The notes: generated by a model from the sequence alone, not told the origin. DNA of 17,519 bases from an uncultured Dysosmobacter sp. (GCA_934563745.1 CAKTHE010000032.1:1-17519); one strand, 5' to 3'; positions 7,203-15,180 are shown, numbered from the stretch's first letter. Translations and numbers: made by a program.

Positions 7203-7634
7203 ATGAAACGACAGGTTCCCGTTTGGCTGCTTTTGTGTGCCGTCGCGCTTGCGATGGTGTTTGCGGCGCTTTGGCGCGGCGCGGTTCCCCGGCGGAACAC
7301 AGCTCTGCGGGAGCTGGCTGCCGGAAGCGCCTCCGGTGCGGCGGACCGCTTTGCGGATTATGGGGATTCCTTGGATGAAGCGGATTACTGGTACGGCGTG
7401 GCGGAGCTGCGCAGCTTCCAGTCGGCGTATCGGATGCTGACCGAAAAGTCCGGCGGCGCGGCGGAATATACGGCGTGCAACCGGGTTTACGGTGCCTTGG
7501 TGCTGGATCCGGAACGGGGCCGGACCTACGCGGCGGAGCTGGCCCGGGTGCTGACGCTTTTGGCGGAGGATCCGGAGGACCCAAATGCCTGGATCGGCGT
7601 GAACGAGCTGGCAAACGCCCTGGAGTACGGCTGA
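7203..7634 (+). CDS. Small membrane-anchored or secreted protein, function unknown
   Basis: This encodes a 143-residue protein with an N-terminal hydrophobic segment (about residues 6-24), probably an uncleaved anchor or signal peptide. An Ala/Glu/Leu-rich, mostly helical extracytoplasmic part follows. The spacing of YWYGVAELRSFQSAYRML and ACNRVYGALVLDPERGRTYAAELARVLTLLAEDPEDPNAW suggests two or three antiparallel helices, but I recognise no family. The AGGAGGG ribosome binding site before the ATG is strong. It starts 25 bp after the protease stop and is followed by a terminator, so it is the last gene of the operon. It may be an accessory to the protease or kinase, which is inference from position only. 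Confidence 0.75.
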   Translation: MKRQVPVWLLLCAVALAMVFAALWRGAVPRRNTALRELAAGSASGAADRFADYGDSLDEADYWYGVAELRSFQSAYRMLTEKSGGAAEYTACNRVYGALVLDPERGRTYAAELARVLTLLAEDPEDPNAWIGVNELANALEYG

Positions 7635-7655
7635 GAGATCCTTGAAAGAACCATG

Positions 7656-7694
7656 AAAAAACACAGGCATGTTCTGTCCATGCCTGCGTTTTTA
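7656..7694. terminator. Bidirectional terminator between converging operons
   Basis: The stem CAGGCATG (7664-7671)/CATGCCTG (7679-7686), with a 7-base loop, is extended by AAAAAC/GTTTTT arms around one mismatch. It ends the rightward two-component/HtrA operon. It also overlaps the stop codon of the leftward TSUP gene and can terminate that transcript. Confidence 0.85.
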
Positions 7695-8078
7695 TTTTGC
7701 TCTGCGGTCCCGCCTGCCGCTCTTCCGGGGCCAGACCAGCAGCAATCCGGAAGCAAGCAGGTACAGGCCGAAGGGACGCCGCAGAAGCTGCGTGTCCACG
7801 GAGGTGGAGATCCAGGCGCCCAGCATGGCTGCCGCCAGGGCCGACGGAACGGCCGCTTTCAAGGTGGGACGGTGCAGGTATCCGCTTTTGGCGTGGCAGA
7901 ACAGGGCGGAGGCGGCTGTGGGCAGAAAGAAGAGCAGATTGATCCCCTGGGCGGTTTGCTGATCCACATGCAGAAACAGCGTCATAACCAAAAGCAGCAG
8001 TGTTCCGCCGCCCACGCCCCAGGCGGACAGCGTGCCGGCACCCAGTGCGCAGAGAAAAGGTAGCAGCCACTCGTTCAT
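7692..8078 (-). CDS. Half-size TauE/SafE (TSUP) membrane protein, second of pair
   Basis: This 128-residue protein has about four membrane helices. The motif GTLSAWGVGGGTLLLL (about 15-30) and the later segment STSVDTQLLRRPFGLYLLASGLLLV are typical of one half of a TauE/SafE permease, a family that exports sulfite, sulfoacetate or other organic anions. Full-length members have about eight helices and 250 or more residues, so this is a half. Its ATG (8078-8076) overlaps the TGA of the upstream half gene as ATGA, implying translational coupling. A longer open frame extending to 8402 reads through the neighbouring gene in another frame and is not the real start. The two halves probably form one transporter together. 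The substrate is unknown. Confidence 0.85.
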   Translation of the reverse strand: MNEWLLPFLCALGAGTLSAWGVGGGTLLLLVMTLFLHVDQQTAQGINLLFFLPTAASALFCHAKSGYLHRPTLKAAVPSALAAAMLGAWISTSVDTQLLRRPFGLYLLASGLLLVWPRKSGRRDRRAK

Positions 8079-8425
8079 AGCAGGTACCGGATCCCCGCAT
8101 AGAAGAGAAAGGCGGCGAAGAGCCCCTTCAAGAAGCCGACGGGGACCTTTCCGTAAAGCTTTCCGCCCAGAAGCCCGCCGAAGAAGCCGCCCAGCAGATA
8201 CGGAACAACGGAGACGGACTGCTCGGTCCGCAGAAAAAAGATCGCGGCGGAAACGGCGCAGACAGGGAAAATGACCCCCACGCAGGTGGCGTAAAGCTGC
8301 TGGGCAGAGAGGGCGGGATCCCGCTCCATCAGCGGGACAAAGACCATGCCGCCGCCTCCGCCGAAAAGCCCGTTGGCAAGGCCGGCGCCTGCGCCGGCCC
8401 AAATGGCGCGTCCTTTATGCTGCAC
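8075..8425 (-). CDS. Half-size TauE/SafE (TSUP) membrane protein, first of pair
   Basis: This encodes a 116-residue, four-helix protein. GAGAGLANGLFGGGGGMVFVP (about 11-31) is the N-terminal TSUP signature. It is followed by LYATCVGVIFPVCAVSAAIFF and a Gly-rich helix pair, LLGGFFGGLLGGKLYG. I chose the GTG at 8425 because AGGAGGG lies nine bases upstream; the open frame continues to 8530 but has no supported start there. The second half follows with a 4-base ATGA overlap. The signature sits once in each protein, as it sits once in each half of full-length members, so the pair looks like a split or ancestral two-subunit form. It lies downstream of the DUF1540 gene and may be co-transcribed with it. 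Confidence 0.85.
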   Translation of the reverse strand: MQHKGRAIWAGAGAGLANGLFGGGGGMVFVPLMERDPALSAQQLYATCVGVIFPVCAVSAAIFFLRTEQSVSVVPYLLGGFFGGLLGGKLYGKVPVGFLKGLFAAFLFYAGIRYLL

Positions 8426-8461
8426 GGTGCCGATCCCTCCTGTCCAGGCTTTGCTATGTAG

Positions 8462-8490
8462 GGGAGAAGCGGCCTGCGGCCTCTTCCCCC
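8462..8490 (-). other. Intercistronic hairpin between DUF1540 and TSUP genes
   Basis: A 13-position stem with two mismatches (8462-8474 with 8478-8490) and a TGC loop has a GGCC/GGCC core. It starts seven bases after the DUF1540 stop codon. It lacks a T-run in the leftward direction, so it is more likely an RNA-stabilising or partial attenuation structure than a full terminator. Confidence 0.45.
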
Positions 8491-8496
8491 GGCGGA

Positions 8497-8688
8497 TCAT
8501 TTCAGCTTGAAGCTCTGGCAGTCCGTGCACTCCACCACGGTGGGGTTGGACTCGTGGGTGCCCACCTGGATCTCATTGAGGCCGCAGTACTGCGTATCCT
8601 GGCAATGGTTGGCGCAGTTGTTGACGGTGCACTTGATGCTGGTGTTGGGCGTGCAGGCACAGCCGCCGTTGGTGCAATCCTTCGTCAT
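8497..8688 (-). CDS. DUF1540 domain protein, Cys-rich
   Basis: This 63-residue protein has nine cysteines (5, 10, 12, 20, 25, 29, 35, 54, 57). The pattern IKCTVNNCANHCQDTQYCGLNEIQV, then ECTDCQSF, matches the DUF1540 family, which is common in Clostridia and Bacilli and has no settled function. The cysteine spacing suggests a metal-binding or disulfide-stabilised fold. The ATG at 8688 is preceded by AGGAGGGATCGTT. An upstream in-frame ATG at 8754 has no such site and would add a non-homologous leader. Leftward transcription may start at the sigma-E-like promoter at 8733-8762, and the TSUP pair lies downstream. Confidence 0.88.
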   Translation of the reverse strand: MTKDCTNGGCACTPNTSIKCTVNNCANHCQDTQYCGLNEIQVGTHESNPTVVECTDCQSFKLK

Positions 8689-8732
8689 GAACGATCCCTC
8701 CTGAAAGAAAGAAGTTTGGCTTTCGCCGAGGA

Positions 8733-8762
8733 GTAGTATGTGCGGCGGATCCAAGAATATGT
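8733..8762 (-). promoter_or_regulatory. Candidate sigma-E-like (mother-cell) promoter of DUF1540 gene
   Basis: Read leftward, ACATATT (8762-8756) is followed after 15 bp by CATACTAC (8740-8733). The sigma-E consensus is roughly KMATATT, 14-15 bp, CATACAHT. The match is six of seven and six of eight positions. I see no good sigma-A promoter in the same gap. This predicts sporulation-dependent expression. Confidence 0.4.
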
Positions 8763-8804
8763 GCGCGAAGCGGAAAGATTGTGCCCGGCAGGTTCAGACA
8801 GAGA

Positions 8805-8844
8805 AAAACGCGCGAAAAGCACATATGTGCTTTTCGCGCGTTTT
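8805..8844. terminator. Perfect 40-bp palindrome, mgtE terminator
   Basis: This inverted repeat has 20-bp arms and no mismatches, centred on ACAT/ATGT at 8824/8825, with a CGCGCG block and A/T-run ends. Read leftward it lies 28 bases after the mgtE stop and is followed by T residues, so it can terminate mgtE transcripts. It is equally able to terminate rightward transcription. Confidence 0.8.
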
Positions 8845-8871
8845 AAAAAATGAAAAAAGAAGATGCAGATC

Positions 8872-10254
8872 TCAGATGCCCAGCATGATGGAGGCAAACT
8901 GGAAATAGATCAAAAGCGAAATAGCGTCCACAATGGTGGTGATGAACGGGGAGGCCATAACGGCCGGGTCAAATCCGACCTTTTTGGCCAGAAGCGGCAG
9001 GGTGCAGCCCACAATTTTGGCGCAGAGCACCGTCAGCACCAGCGTGCAGCAGACCACGGCAGCGATCAGCGGCGTGACCGCGGGATTGTGGAACAGCAGC
9101 CGGTCCACCAGCATCAGCTTTACAAAGTTGGCGGCGGCCAGCGCGGCGCCGCAGAGAACAGCGACCCGGATCTCCTTCCAGATGACCCGCAGCAGATCCG
9201 AAAACTCGATCTCCCCCAGAGAGATGCCGCGGATCACAGTGACCGACGCCTGAGAGCCGGAATTGCCGCCGGTATCCATCAGCATGGGGATATACGCGGT
9301 CAGAACGGTGACGGCATCCAGGGCGGTTTCAAACCGGGTGATGATCTGCCCGGTAAAGGTGGCGGAGATCATCAGAAGCAGCAGCCAGGGGATGCGGGAC
9401 TTAAAGGTTTCAAACGCGGTGGTTTTCAGATACGGTTTATCCGAGGGCAGCATAGCCGCCATCTTTTCAATATCTTCGGTGACCTCTTCCTGCAGAACGT
9501 CCATGGCGTCGTCAACGGTGACGATACCAACCAGACGGTTTTCCGTATCCACCACGGGCAGGGCCAGAAAGTCGTATTTGCTCAGGTTCCGGGCCGTGAC
9601 CTCCTGGTCATCCAGCGTGGAGGCGGAGACGATATTCGTCTCCATAATATCGCCGATCACATCGTCTTCCTCGGCCAGCAGCAGCGTCCGGATGGACAAA
9701 AGACCGATCAGATGGCGGTTGTCATCGATGACGTAGCAGATGTTGATGGTCTCCTTGTCAAGGCCCGTGCGGCGGATCCGCTTCAAGGCGTCCGCCACCG
9801 TCATGGACTGCTTGAGATCCACAAACTCCGTGGTCATGATGCTGCCGGTGGAGTCCTCCGGATATTTGAGGATTTCGTTGATGCTTTTGCGCATCTCCGG
9901 GTCGGAGTGCGTCAGGATCCGCTTGACGACATTGGCGGGCATTTCCTCCACAATGTCAACGGTATCGTCCAGATACAGCTCATCGAGCACTTCCTTGAGC
10001 TCGGTATTGGAGAAGCTTTGAATCAAAAGCTCCTGCTCATCGGAATCCAGCTCCACGAATACCTCGGCGGCCAGCTCCTTGGGCAGCAGCCGGAACACCA
10101 GCGGGACCCGCTCATCCAACTCGGCACAGAGCTTTGCGATATCCGCCGCCTCCATGGGCAGAAGAAGGTCGCGCAGCTCCGTATATCGCTTTCGCTCGAT
10201 CAAATCCTCAATTTTTTTAATCAGCTCCGCACGTTCATTCTCGCGATCCAGCAT
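8872..10254 (-). CDS. mgtE: Magnesium transporter MgtE
   Basis: MgtE is a Mg2+-gated channel for magnesium (and some cobalt) uptake. The 460-residue protein has the complete architecture. The N-terminal superhelical domain spans about 1-130 (MEAADIAKLCAELDERVPLVFRLLPKE). Two CBS domains follow (about 136-198 and 200-258). A plug helix precedes five membrane helices (about 288-460). The pore motif PMLMDTGGNSGSQ (323-335) and the conserved Asp in the last helix (D443, corresponding to the pore Asp of Thermus MgtE) are present. I chose the ATG at 10254 because AAGGAGG lies about eight bases upstream. The in-frame TTG at 10260 is too close to that site. The M-box leader upstream shows control by magnesium level. 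The gene is monocistronic and ends at the palindrome at 8805-8844. Confidence 0.97.
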   Translation of the reverse strand: MLDRENERAELIKKIEDLIERKRYTELRDLLLPMEAADIAKLCAELDERVPLVFRLLPKELAAEVFVELDSDEQELLIQSFSNTELKEVLDELYLDDTVDIVEEMPANVVKRILTHSDPEMRKSINEILKYPEDSTGSIMTTEFVDLKQSMTVADALKRIRRTGLDKETINICYVIDDNRHLIGLLSIRTLLLAEEDDVIGDIMETNIVSASTLDDQEVTARNLSKYDFLALPVVDTENRLVGIVTVDDAMDVLQEEVTEDIEKMAAMLPSDKPYLKTTAFETFKSRIPWLLLLMISATFTGQIITRFETALDAVTVLTAYIPMLMDTGGNSGSQASVTVIRGISLGEIEFSDLLRVIWKEIRVAVLCGAALAAANFVKLMLVDRLLFHNPAVTPLIAAVVCCTLVLTVLCAKIVGCTLPLLAKKVGFDPAVMASPFITTIVDAISLLIYFQFASIMLGI

Positions 10255-10304
10255 GCGCAATTCCTCCTTCCTGAAAAGACGTTTTTAAGGGCCTTTCGAT
10301 CAAT

Positions 10305-10341
10305 AAAAAAACTCCGTCCGCACCGTTCCGGCACGACGGAG
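10305..10341 (-). terminator. Intrinsic terminator of the M-box leader
   Basis: Read leftward, CTCCGTC (10341-10335) pairs with GACGGAG (10318-10312). The enclosed segment has its own small CCG/CGG stem, and the hairpin is followed directly by seven T residues. It sits between the riboswitch aptamer and mgtE, where an M-box expression platform is expected. High magnesium should favour this hairpin and turn mgtE off. Confidence 0.85.
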
Positions 10342-10384
10342 GCGGAGGGCCCTGAAACCCCTCCTGTTCCGGAAGCCCGCAATG

Positions 10385-10545
10385 GACTTCCCACCGTTCA
10401 AGCTTTAGCTTCACAAGGCGGTGCAGTTGCGTTAGATGATACCTTGTTGTTCGATATCGCCTGTTCAAACCCTCTCATGATGTCTCCATCACTCTGCGGC
10501 AGCAACCCATATCCCTGTGGTAGCCTTACCTACCGGACCGATTCA
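10385..10545 (-). ncRNA. M-box (ykoK) magnesium riboswitch aptamer
   Basis: Read leftward, the mgtE leader contains the conserved M-box blocks in order: GGTAGGTAAGGCTACC, then GGGTTGCTGCCGC, then GTTTGAACAGG, then ACAACAAGGT, then GCAACTGCACCGCCTTGTG, then GCTAAAGCTT. M-box RNAs bind several Mg2+ ions and fold to cause termination of magnesium transporter mRNAs. The position fits: a promoter lies about 20 bases upstream and a terminator about 45 bases downstream, followed by mgtE. The boundaries are estimated from the conserved blocks. Confidence 0.88.
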
Positions 10546-10564
10546 GTTTTCCTGGTACTTTTTT

Positions 10565-10593
10565 ATAGTATGCCTCTTTTTCCCCGCTGTCAA
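10565..10593 (-). promoter_or_regulatory. Sigma-A promoter of the M-box/mgtE transcript
   Basis: Read leftward, a perfect TTGACA (10593-10588) is followed after exactly 17 bp by TACTAT (10570-10565). Transcription would begin near 10558, just before the aptamer. This gives an mgtE leader of about 300 nucleotides, typical of M-box genes. Confidence 0.8.
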
Positions 10594-10699
10594 CCCGATG
10601 GGGGAAAAAGTATGTAAAAGTTTTGAAAAGGGCAGATTCCCGGGAAAAGACCGGGGGGAAGCGGCCCGGGGAAGGGGTCGGAGCGGGACGGGCTGTGTC

Positions 10700-10728
10700 T
10701 GTACAAATGAGAGAATCTGTGCTAAAAT
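10700..10728 (+). promoter_or_regulatory. Extended -10 promoter of radC-uvrB
   Basis: TGTACA (10700-10705), a 17-bp spacer ending TGC, and TAAAAT (10723-10728) form an extended -10 promoter. The TGTGCTAA core is shared with the candidate promoter before spoIID. I see no Firmicutes LexA box (CGAAC-N4-GTTCG) here. Confidence 0.55.
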
Positions 10729-10798
10729 ATACTATTCAAAGAATTCGGGCAGGATGAGCCGCGGCGGAGCAGATCCGGCGGCAGAAGGAGGCGTGGCT

Positions 10799-11512
10799 GT
10801 GGGGATACACGATGGACACCGACAAAAGATGCGGGCGCGGTTCCTGGCCGCGGGGCTGGACAGTTTTGCCGACCATGAGGCGCTGGAGCTGCTGCTTTTT
10901 TATGCGATCCCCCGGCGGGATACCAACGGGATTGCCCATCACCTGATGGAGCATTACGGCTCTTTGAGCGCGGTGCTGGATGCGCCGATCGAGGATCTGC
11001 AGCGGGTGGATGGGATCGGCGAGAGTGCGGCGCTGCTTTTAAAGCTGGTGCCGCAGCTGGTCCGCAAAAGCCGCCTTTCCTCCGGAAAGAAGGAGCTGGC
11101 CCTGGTGTCCACCCAGCAGGCGGGCGAATATTTGATGAACTGCCTTGCCGGAGAAAAGAAGGAGGTCATCTATGAGCTGTGCCTGGACCGGAAGGGGAAG
11201 GTCCTGGCCTGCCGCCGCCTGGGTGAGGGCGGGATCTCCAGCTCCAGCCTGGATGTGCGCAAGCTGGTGGAAAATGCGCTGCTGTGCTCCGCCAGCGCGG
11301 TGATTCTGGCGCACAATCACCCCAGCGGCATTGCCCTGCCTTCGCAGGAGGATTATGCCACGACGACGCGGGTGTGGGAGGTGCTGGCTTCCGTGGGTGT
11401 TCAGCTGATCGATCATATCGTGGTGGCGGATGGGGACTTTGTTTCCATGGCCGATAACGGATTTTTTGCAGACAAGCGGCTTGGACGCGGTTCGGCGCCG
11501 CCGCTGCGCTGA
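10799..11512 (+). CDS. radC: RadC/DUF2466 (JAB/MPN) protein
   Basis: This 237-residue RadC-family protein starts GHRQKMRARFLAAGLDSFADHEALELLLFYAIPRRDTN, the typical UPF0758 N-terminus. It carries a helix-hairpin-helix (VDGIGESAALLLKL, about 70-83) and then the JAB1/MPN metalloprotease-like domain. The metal-site residues are intact: E122, H172 and H174 in AHNHPSG, and D185 in SQED. The family was historically linked to DNA repair, but that role is disputed and its biochemical activity is not established. I chose the GTG at 10799 because AAGGAGG lies seven bases upstream. The open frame extends to 10517 with no supported start, running back over the mgtE leader. uvrB follows after 12 bp, so they form an operon. 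Confidence 0.93.
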   Translation: MGIHDGHRQKMRARFLAAGLDSFADHEALELLLFYAIPRRDTNGIAHHLMEHYGSLSAVLDAPIEDLQRVDGIGESAALLLKLVPQLVRKSRLSSGKKELALVSTQQAGEYLMNCLAGEKKEVIYELCLDRKGKVLACRRLGEGGISSSSLDVRKLVENALLCSASAVILAHNHPSGIALPSQEDYATTTRVWEVLASVGVQLIDHIVVADGDFVSMADNGFFADKRLGRGSAPPLR

Positions 11513-11524
11513 GGAGGAAACGCG

Positions 11525-13492
<1,968 letters not shown>

Positions 13493-13559
13493 GGGGCTGC
13501 CGCGGGAGAAAAGGCTGCGGCCGCGGATTCGAAAAACGCCGGGAGTCCGGCGTACAAGC

Positions 13560-13577
13560 GTTCCGGCGGTGCCGGAA
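13560..13577. repeat. Perfect hairpin in uvrB-ybaK spacer
   Basis: GTTCCGGC and GCCGGAAC are exact inverted repeats around a GGT loop. No T-run follows, so it is not a standard terminator. Nearby, GTTCGG (13584-13589) and CCGAAC (13604-13609), and GCGGC-AAA-GCCGC (13657-13669), are further inverted pairs in the same 184-bp insert. Confidence 0.7.
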
Positions 13578-13600
13578 CCTTGGGTTCGGCCGGATCGGAT

Positions 13601-13650
13601 CCGACCGAACGGAGCGGGATCGGGTCCGGCCGAACGGAGCGGGATCGGGT
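13601..13650 (+). repeat. 25-bp tandem repeat, two copies
   Basis: Two adjacent 25-bp units (13601-13625 and 13626-13650) are identical except at their fourth base (A or G). Each contains CCGAACGGAGCGGGATCGGG. They lie between the two copies of the uvrB tail. Confidence 0.9.
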
Positions 13651-13676
13651 CCCCGGGCGGCAAAGCCGCAAGGGGC

Positions 13677-13728
13677 ATACGCGGCAGTGCTGCGGGACCG
13701 GATCATCGAGCTGCGGGGCGGGAAGTAA
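13677..13728 (+). repeat. 52-bp direct repeat, copy B (orphan copy of uvrB tail)
   Basis: This is an ungapped second copy of the uvrB 3' end, 184 bp after the uvrB stop, with 50 of 52 bases identical. It ends at the same TAA. If read in the uvrB frame it encodes [16 protein letters not shown], with G for E near the end. It has no start codon or ribosome binding site and is not itself a gene. Confidence 0.95.
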
Positions 13729-13785
13729 AAGAAAATCTGCGGTGTTTTTGGACACGGCCAAAACTGGATTCCGAAGGAGAAAAGA

Positions 13786-14286
13786 ATGGCAAAGCATAAA
13801 GAGGAAAAGACGAACGTGATGCGGATCCTGGATCAGAAGAAGATCCCGTATACCGCGCGCTATTATGACACCGGGGAGGGCCCGGAAGGGACCCGGGAAT
13901 ACGGCGCCCATGTGGCCGCGGCCCTGGGGCAGGATCCGGCCCGGGGATTCAAGACTCTGGTGGCCCGGGGGGCCTCTAAGGGAATCTATGTGTTTGAAGT
14001 TCCGGTGGCAGAGAGCCTGGACCTGAAAAAAGCGGCCCGGGCTGTGGAGGAGAAATCCATTGAGCTGCTGCATGTGGCGGAGATTCAGAGCGTCACCGGC
14101 TATATCCGGGGCGGCTGCAGCCCGGTGGGAATGAAAAAGCAATATCCCACCGTGTTTCACAGCTCCGTTTCCGACTATGACACGGTCTATGTATCCGGCG
14201 GAAAAATCGGCGTTCAGGTGGAGCTGGCGCCGAAGGATCTGCTTGCCCTGCTGCGGGCGGATACGGCGGACCTGATTGTGGAGTAA
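13786..14286 (+). CDS. ybaK: Cys-tRNA(Pro)/Cys-tRNA deacylase, YbaK family
   Basis: YbaK hydrolyses Cys-tRNA(Pro) mischarged by prolyl-tRNA synthetase, a translation quality-control step in the cytoplasm. The 166-residue length is typical. Family marks are TNVMRILDQKKIPY (9-22), the FKTLV segment with K56 matching the essential Lys, KAARAVEEKSIELL, and GYIRGGCSPVGMKK (105-118). GAAGGAGAAAAG precedes the ATG. It begins 57 bases after the orphan copy of the uvrB tail. I see no clear promoter of its own, so it may be read from the radC-uvrB transcript if that passes the repeat region. The next gene starts 27 bp after its stop. Confidence 0.94.
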   Translation: MAKHKEEKTNVMRILDQKKIPYTARYYDTGEGPEGTREYGAHVAAALGQDPARGFKTLVARGASKGIYVFEVPVAESLDLKKAARAVEEKSIELLHVAEIQSVTGYIRGGCSPVGMKKQYPTVFHSSVSDYDTVYVSGGKIGVQVELAPKDLLALLRADTADLIVE

Positions 14287-14313
14287 GCCTGTTGGGATTT
14301 GGGGAGGAACGCC

Positions 14314-15078
14314 ATGAAGCTTTGGAACGGCATTCGTGAAATGGACTGGTACCGGCGGATCCTGCTGGGGATCCTGCTGCTCGGTGCGGTGGGGTTCGGG
14401 ATCCGGAATGCCCGGGCCTGCTCCCGCCTGGGGCTGGCCTATGGGAACAACGGCCTGCTGGTGTTTACGGAGGAGGAAGGCGGCCTGCGCTGCTACAGCG
14501 GCCGGATCGGCGGCAACGAGCTGTCCTTCCGGACCCGGGATGGCATCGAGGTGGAGTATATATGGAATGGGGAGCTTTCCGCAGTGTATCAGGTGCTGCA
14601 GGATCCGGCGGCTGCTCCGACCACTTTGGGAAACTTGGACGACACCGGGGTAGAGATTCTGCGGGACGGAGTGCGTGTGTTCCGGGGCGGCTATGACGCC
14701 CAGATCCCGATTTTGGTGGATGAAGACGGAGCGCCCTACTGGGACGGTGCCTTCGGCTGGAGCACCGGAGAAGGCACCGCAGCCGTGGCGGAAAGCCCCT
14801 CCCTGCTGGCTGTGGTGCAGGTAGCACTGGGGCCGCCGCTGACCCATCGGGGCAGCTGGAGCTACTATGGGCTTTTTACGGTTTTGGCGGTGGCCGTGGC
14901 GGCGGATATCATTTTTTGGCGGCGGCTGTTCCGGCGCAGAATGTACTTCACCGTGGAGGATCCGGAGACGGCGGAGCCGTCGGAGTGGTACCGCTTCACC
15001 GCCTATGCGTCGATGCTGATCCTGACGGGGATGGTTCTGGCCGGGTATTGGATGGTGACCGGGGGCATCGGCGGCTGA
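14314..15078 (+). CDS. Membrane protein of unknown function, three TM segments
   Basis: This encodes a 254-residue protein. TM1 lies at about residues 14-32 and is followed by a large beta-rich, presumably extracytoplasmic part (about 40-180, with GLLVFTEEEGGLRCYSGRIGGNELSFRTRDGIEVEYIWNG). Two more TM segments lie at about 183-202 and 229-248, with a basic loop FWRRLFRRRM between them. I recognise no family. The ATG at 14314 follows GGGGAGG; the open frame reaches a TTG at 14299, which overlaps that site and is not the start. It is probably co-transcribed with ybaK. It separates uvrB from uvrA, but nothing in it points to DNA repair. Confidence 0.8.
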   Translation: MKLWNGIREMDWYRRILLGILLLGAVGFGIRNARACSRLGLAYGNNGLLVFTEEEGGLRCYSGRIGGNELSFRTRDGIEVEYIWNGELSAVYQVLQDPAAAPTTLGNLDDTGVEILRDGVRVFRGGYDAQIPILVDEDGAPYWDGAFGWSTGEGTAAVAESPSLLAVVQVALGPPLTHRGSWSYYGLFTVLAVAVAADIIFWRRLFRRRMYFTVEDPETAEPSEWYRFTAYASMLILTGMVLAGYWMVTGGIGG

Positions 15079-15100
15079 GGCAGCGGCGCCGGATTTGTGC

Positions 15101-15129
15101 TTGACATAAAAAATTCATTCCACTAGAGT
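15101..15129 (+). promoter_or_regulatory. Sigma-A promoter of uvrA
   Basis: A perfect TTGACA (15101-15106) is followed after 17 bp by TAGAGT (15124-15129). The start of transcription should lie near 15136, giving a leader of about 45 bases. The -10 lies inside the inverted repeat at 15114-15136. Confidence 0.7.
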
Positions 15130-15136
15130 GAATGAA
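15114..15136. promoter_or_regulatory. Inverted repeat over the uvrA -10 region, possible operator
   Basis: TTCATT (15114-15119) and AATGAA (15131-15136) flank CACT-AG-AGTG (15121-15130), with a single unpaired C at 15120. The dyad covers the -10 and predicted start site, where a repressor would act. It does not match the Bacillus LexA box (CGAAC-N4-GTTCG). It could also form a small hairpin if transcribed. Confidence 0.5.
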
Positions 15137-15180
15137 GCAGCTGCCGTAAAGGCAATCACAGAACAGGAGTAATGGGATCC

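Noticed and set aside
7692..8402. A single leftward 236-codon gene
   Set aside because: Its first 108 residues are an Arg-rich misread of the first TSUP half. The real protein starts at the ATG at 8078, as the ATGA overlap and membrane motifs show.
8863..10617. Rightward 584-codon open frame across mgtE and its leader
   Set aside because: It is antisense to mgtE and runs through the M-box and its promoter. The translation is Gly/Gln/His/Asp-rich with no domain.
10517..10798. N-terminal extension of radC
   Set aside because: The frame is open but crosses the mgtE promoter and leader. The RadC family N-terminus and the AAGGAGG site place the start at the GTG at 10799.
13738..13776. Possible terminator TTTTGG/CCAAAA before ybaK
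   Set aside because: The stem is only six base pairs, A/T-rich, and no T-run follows it.
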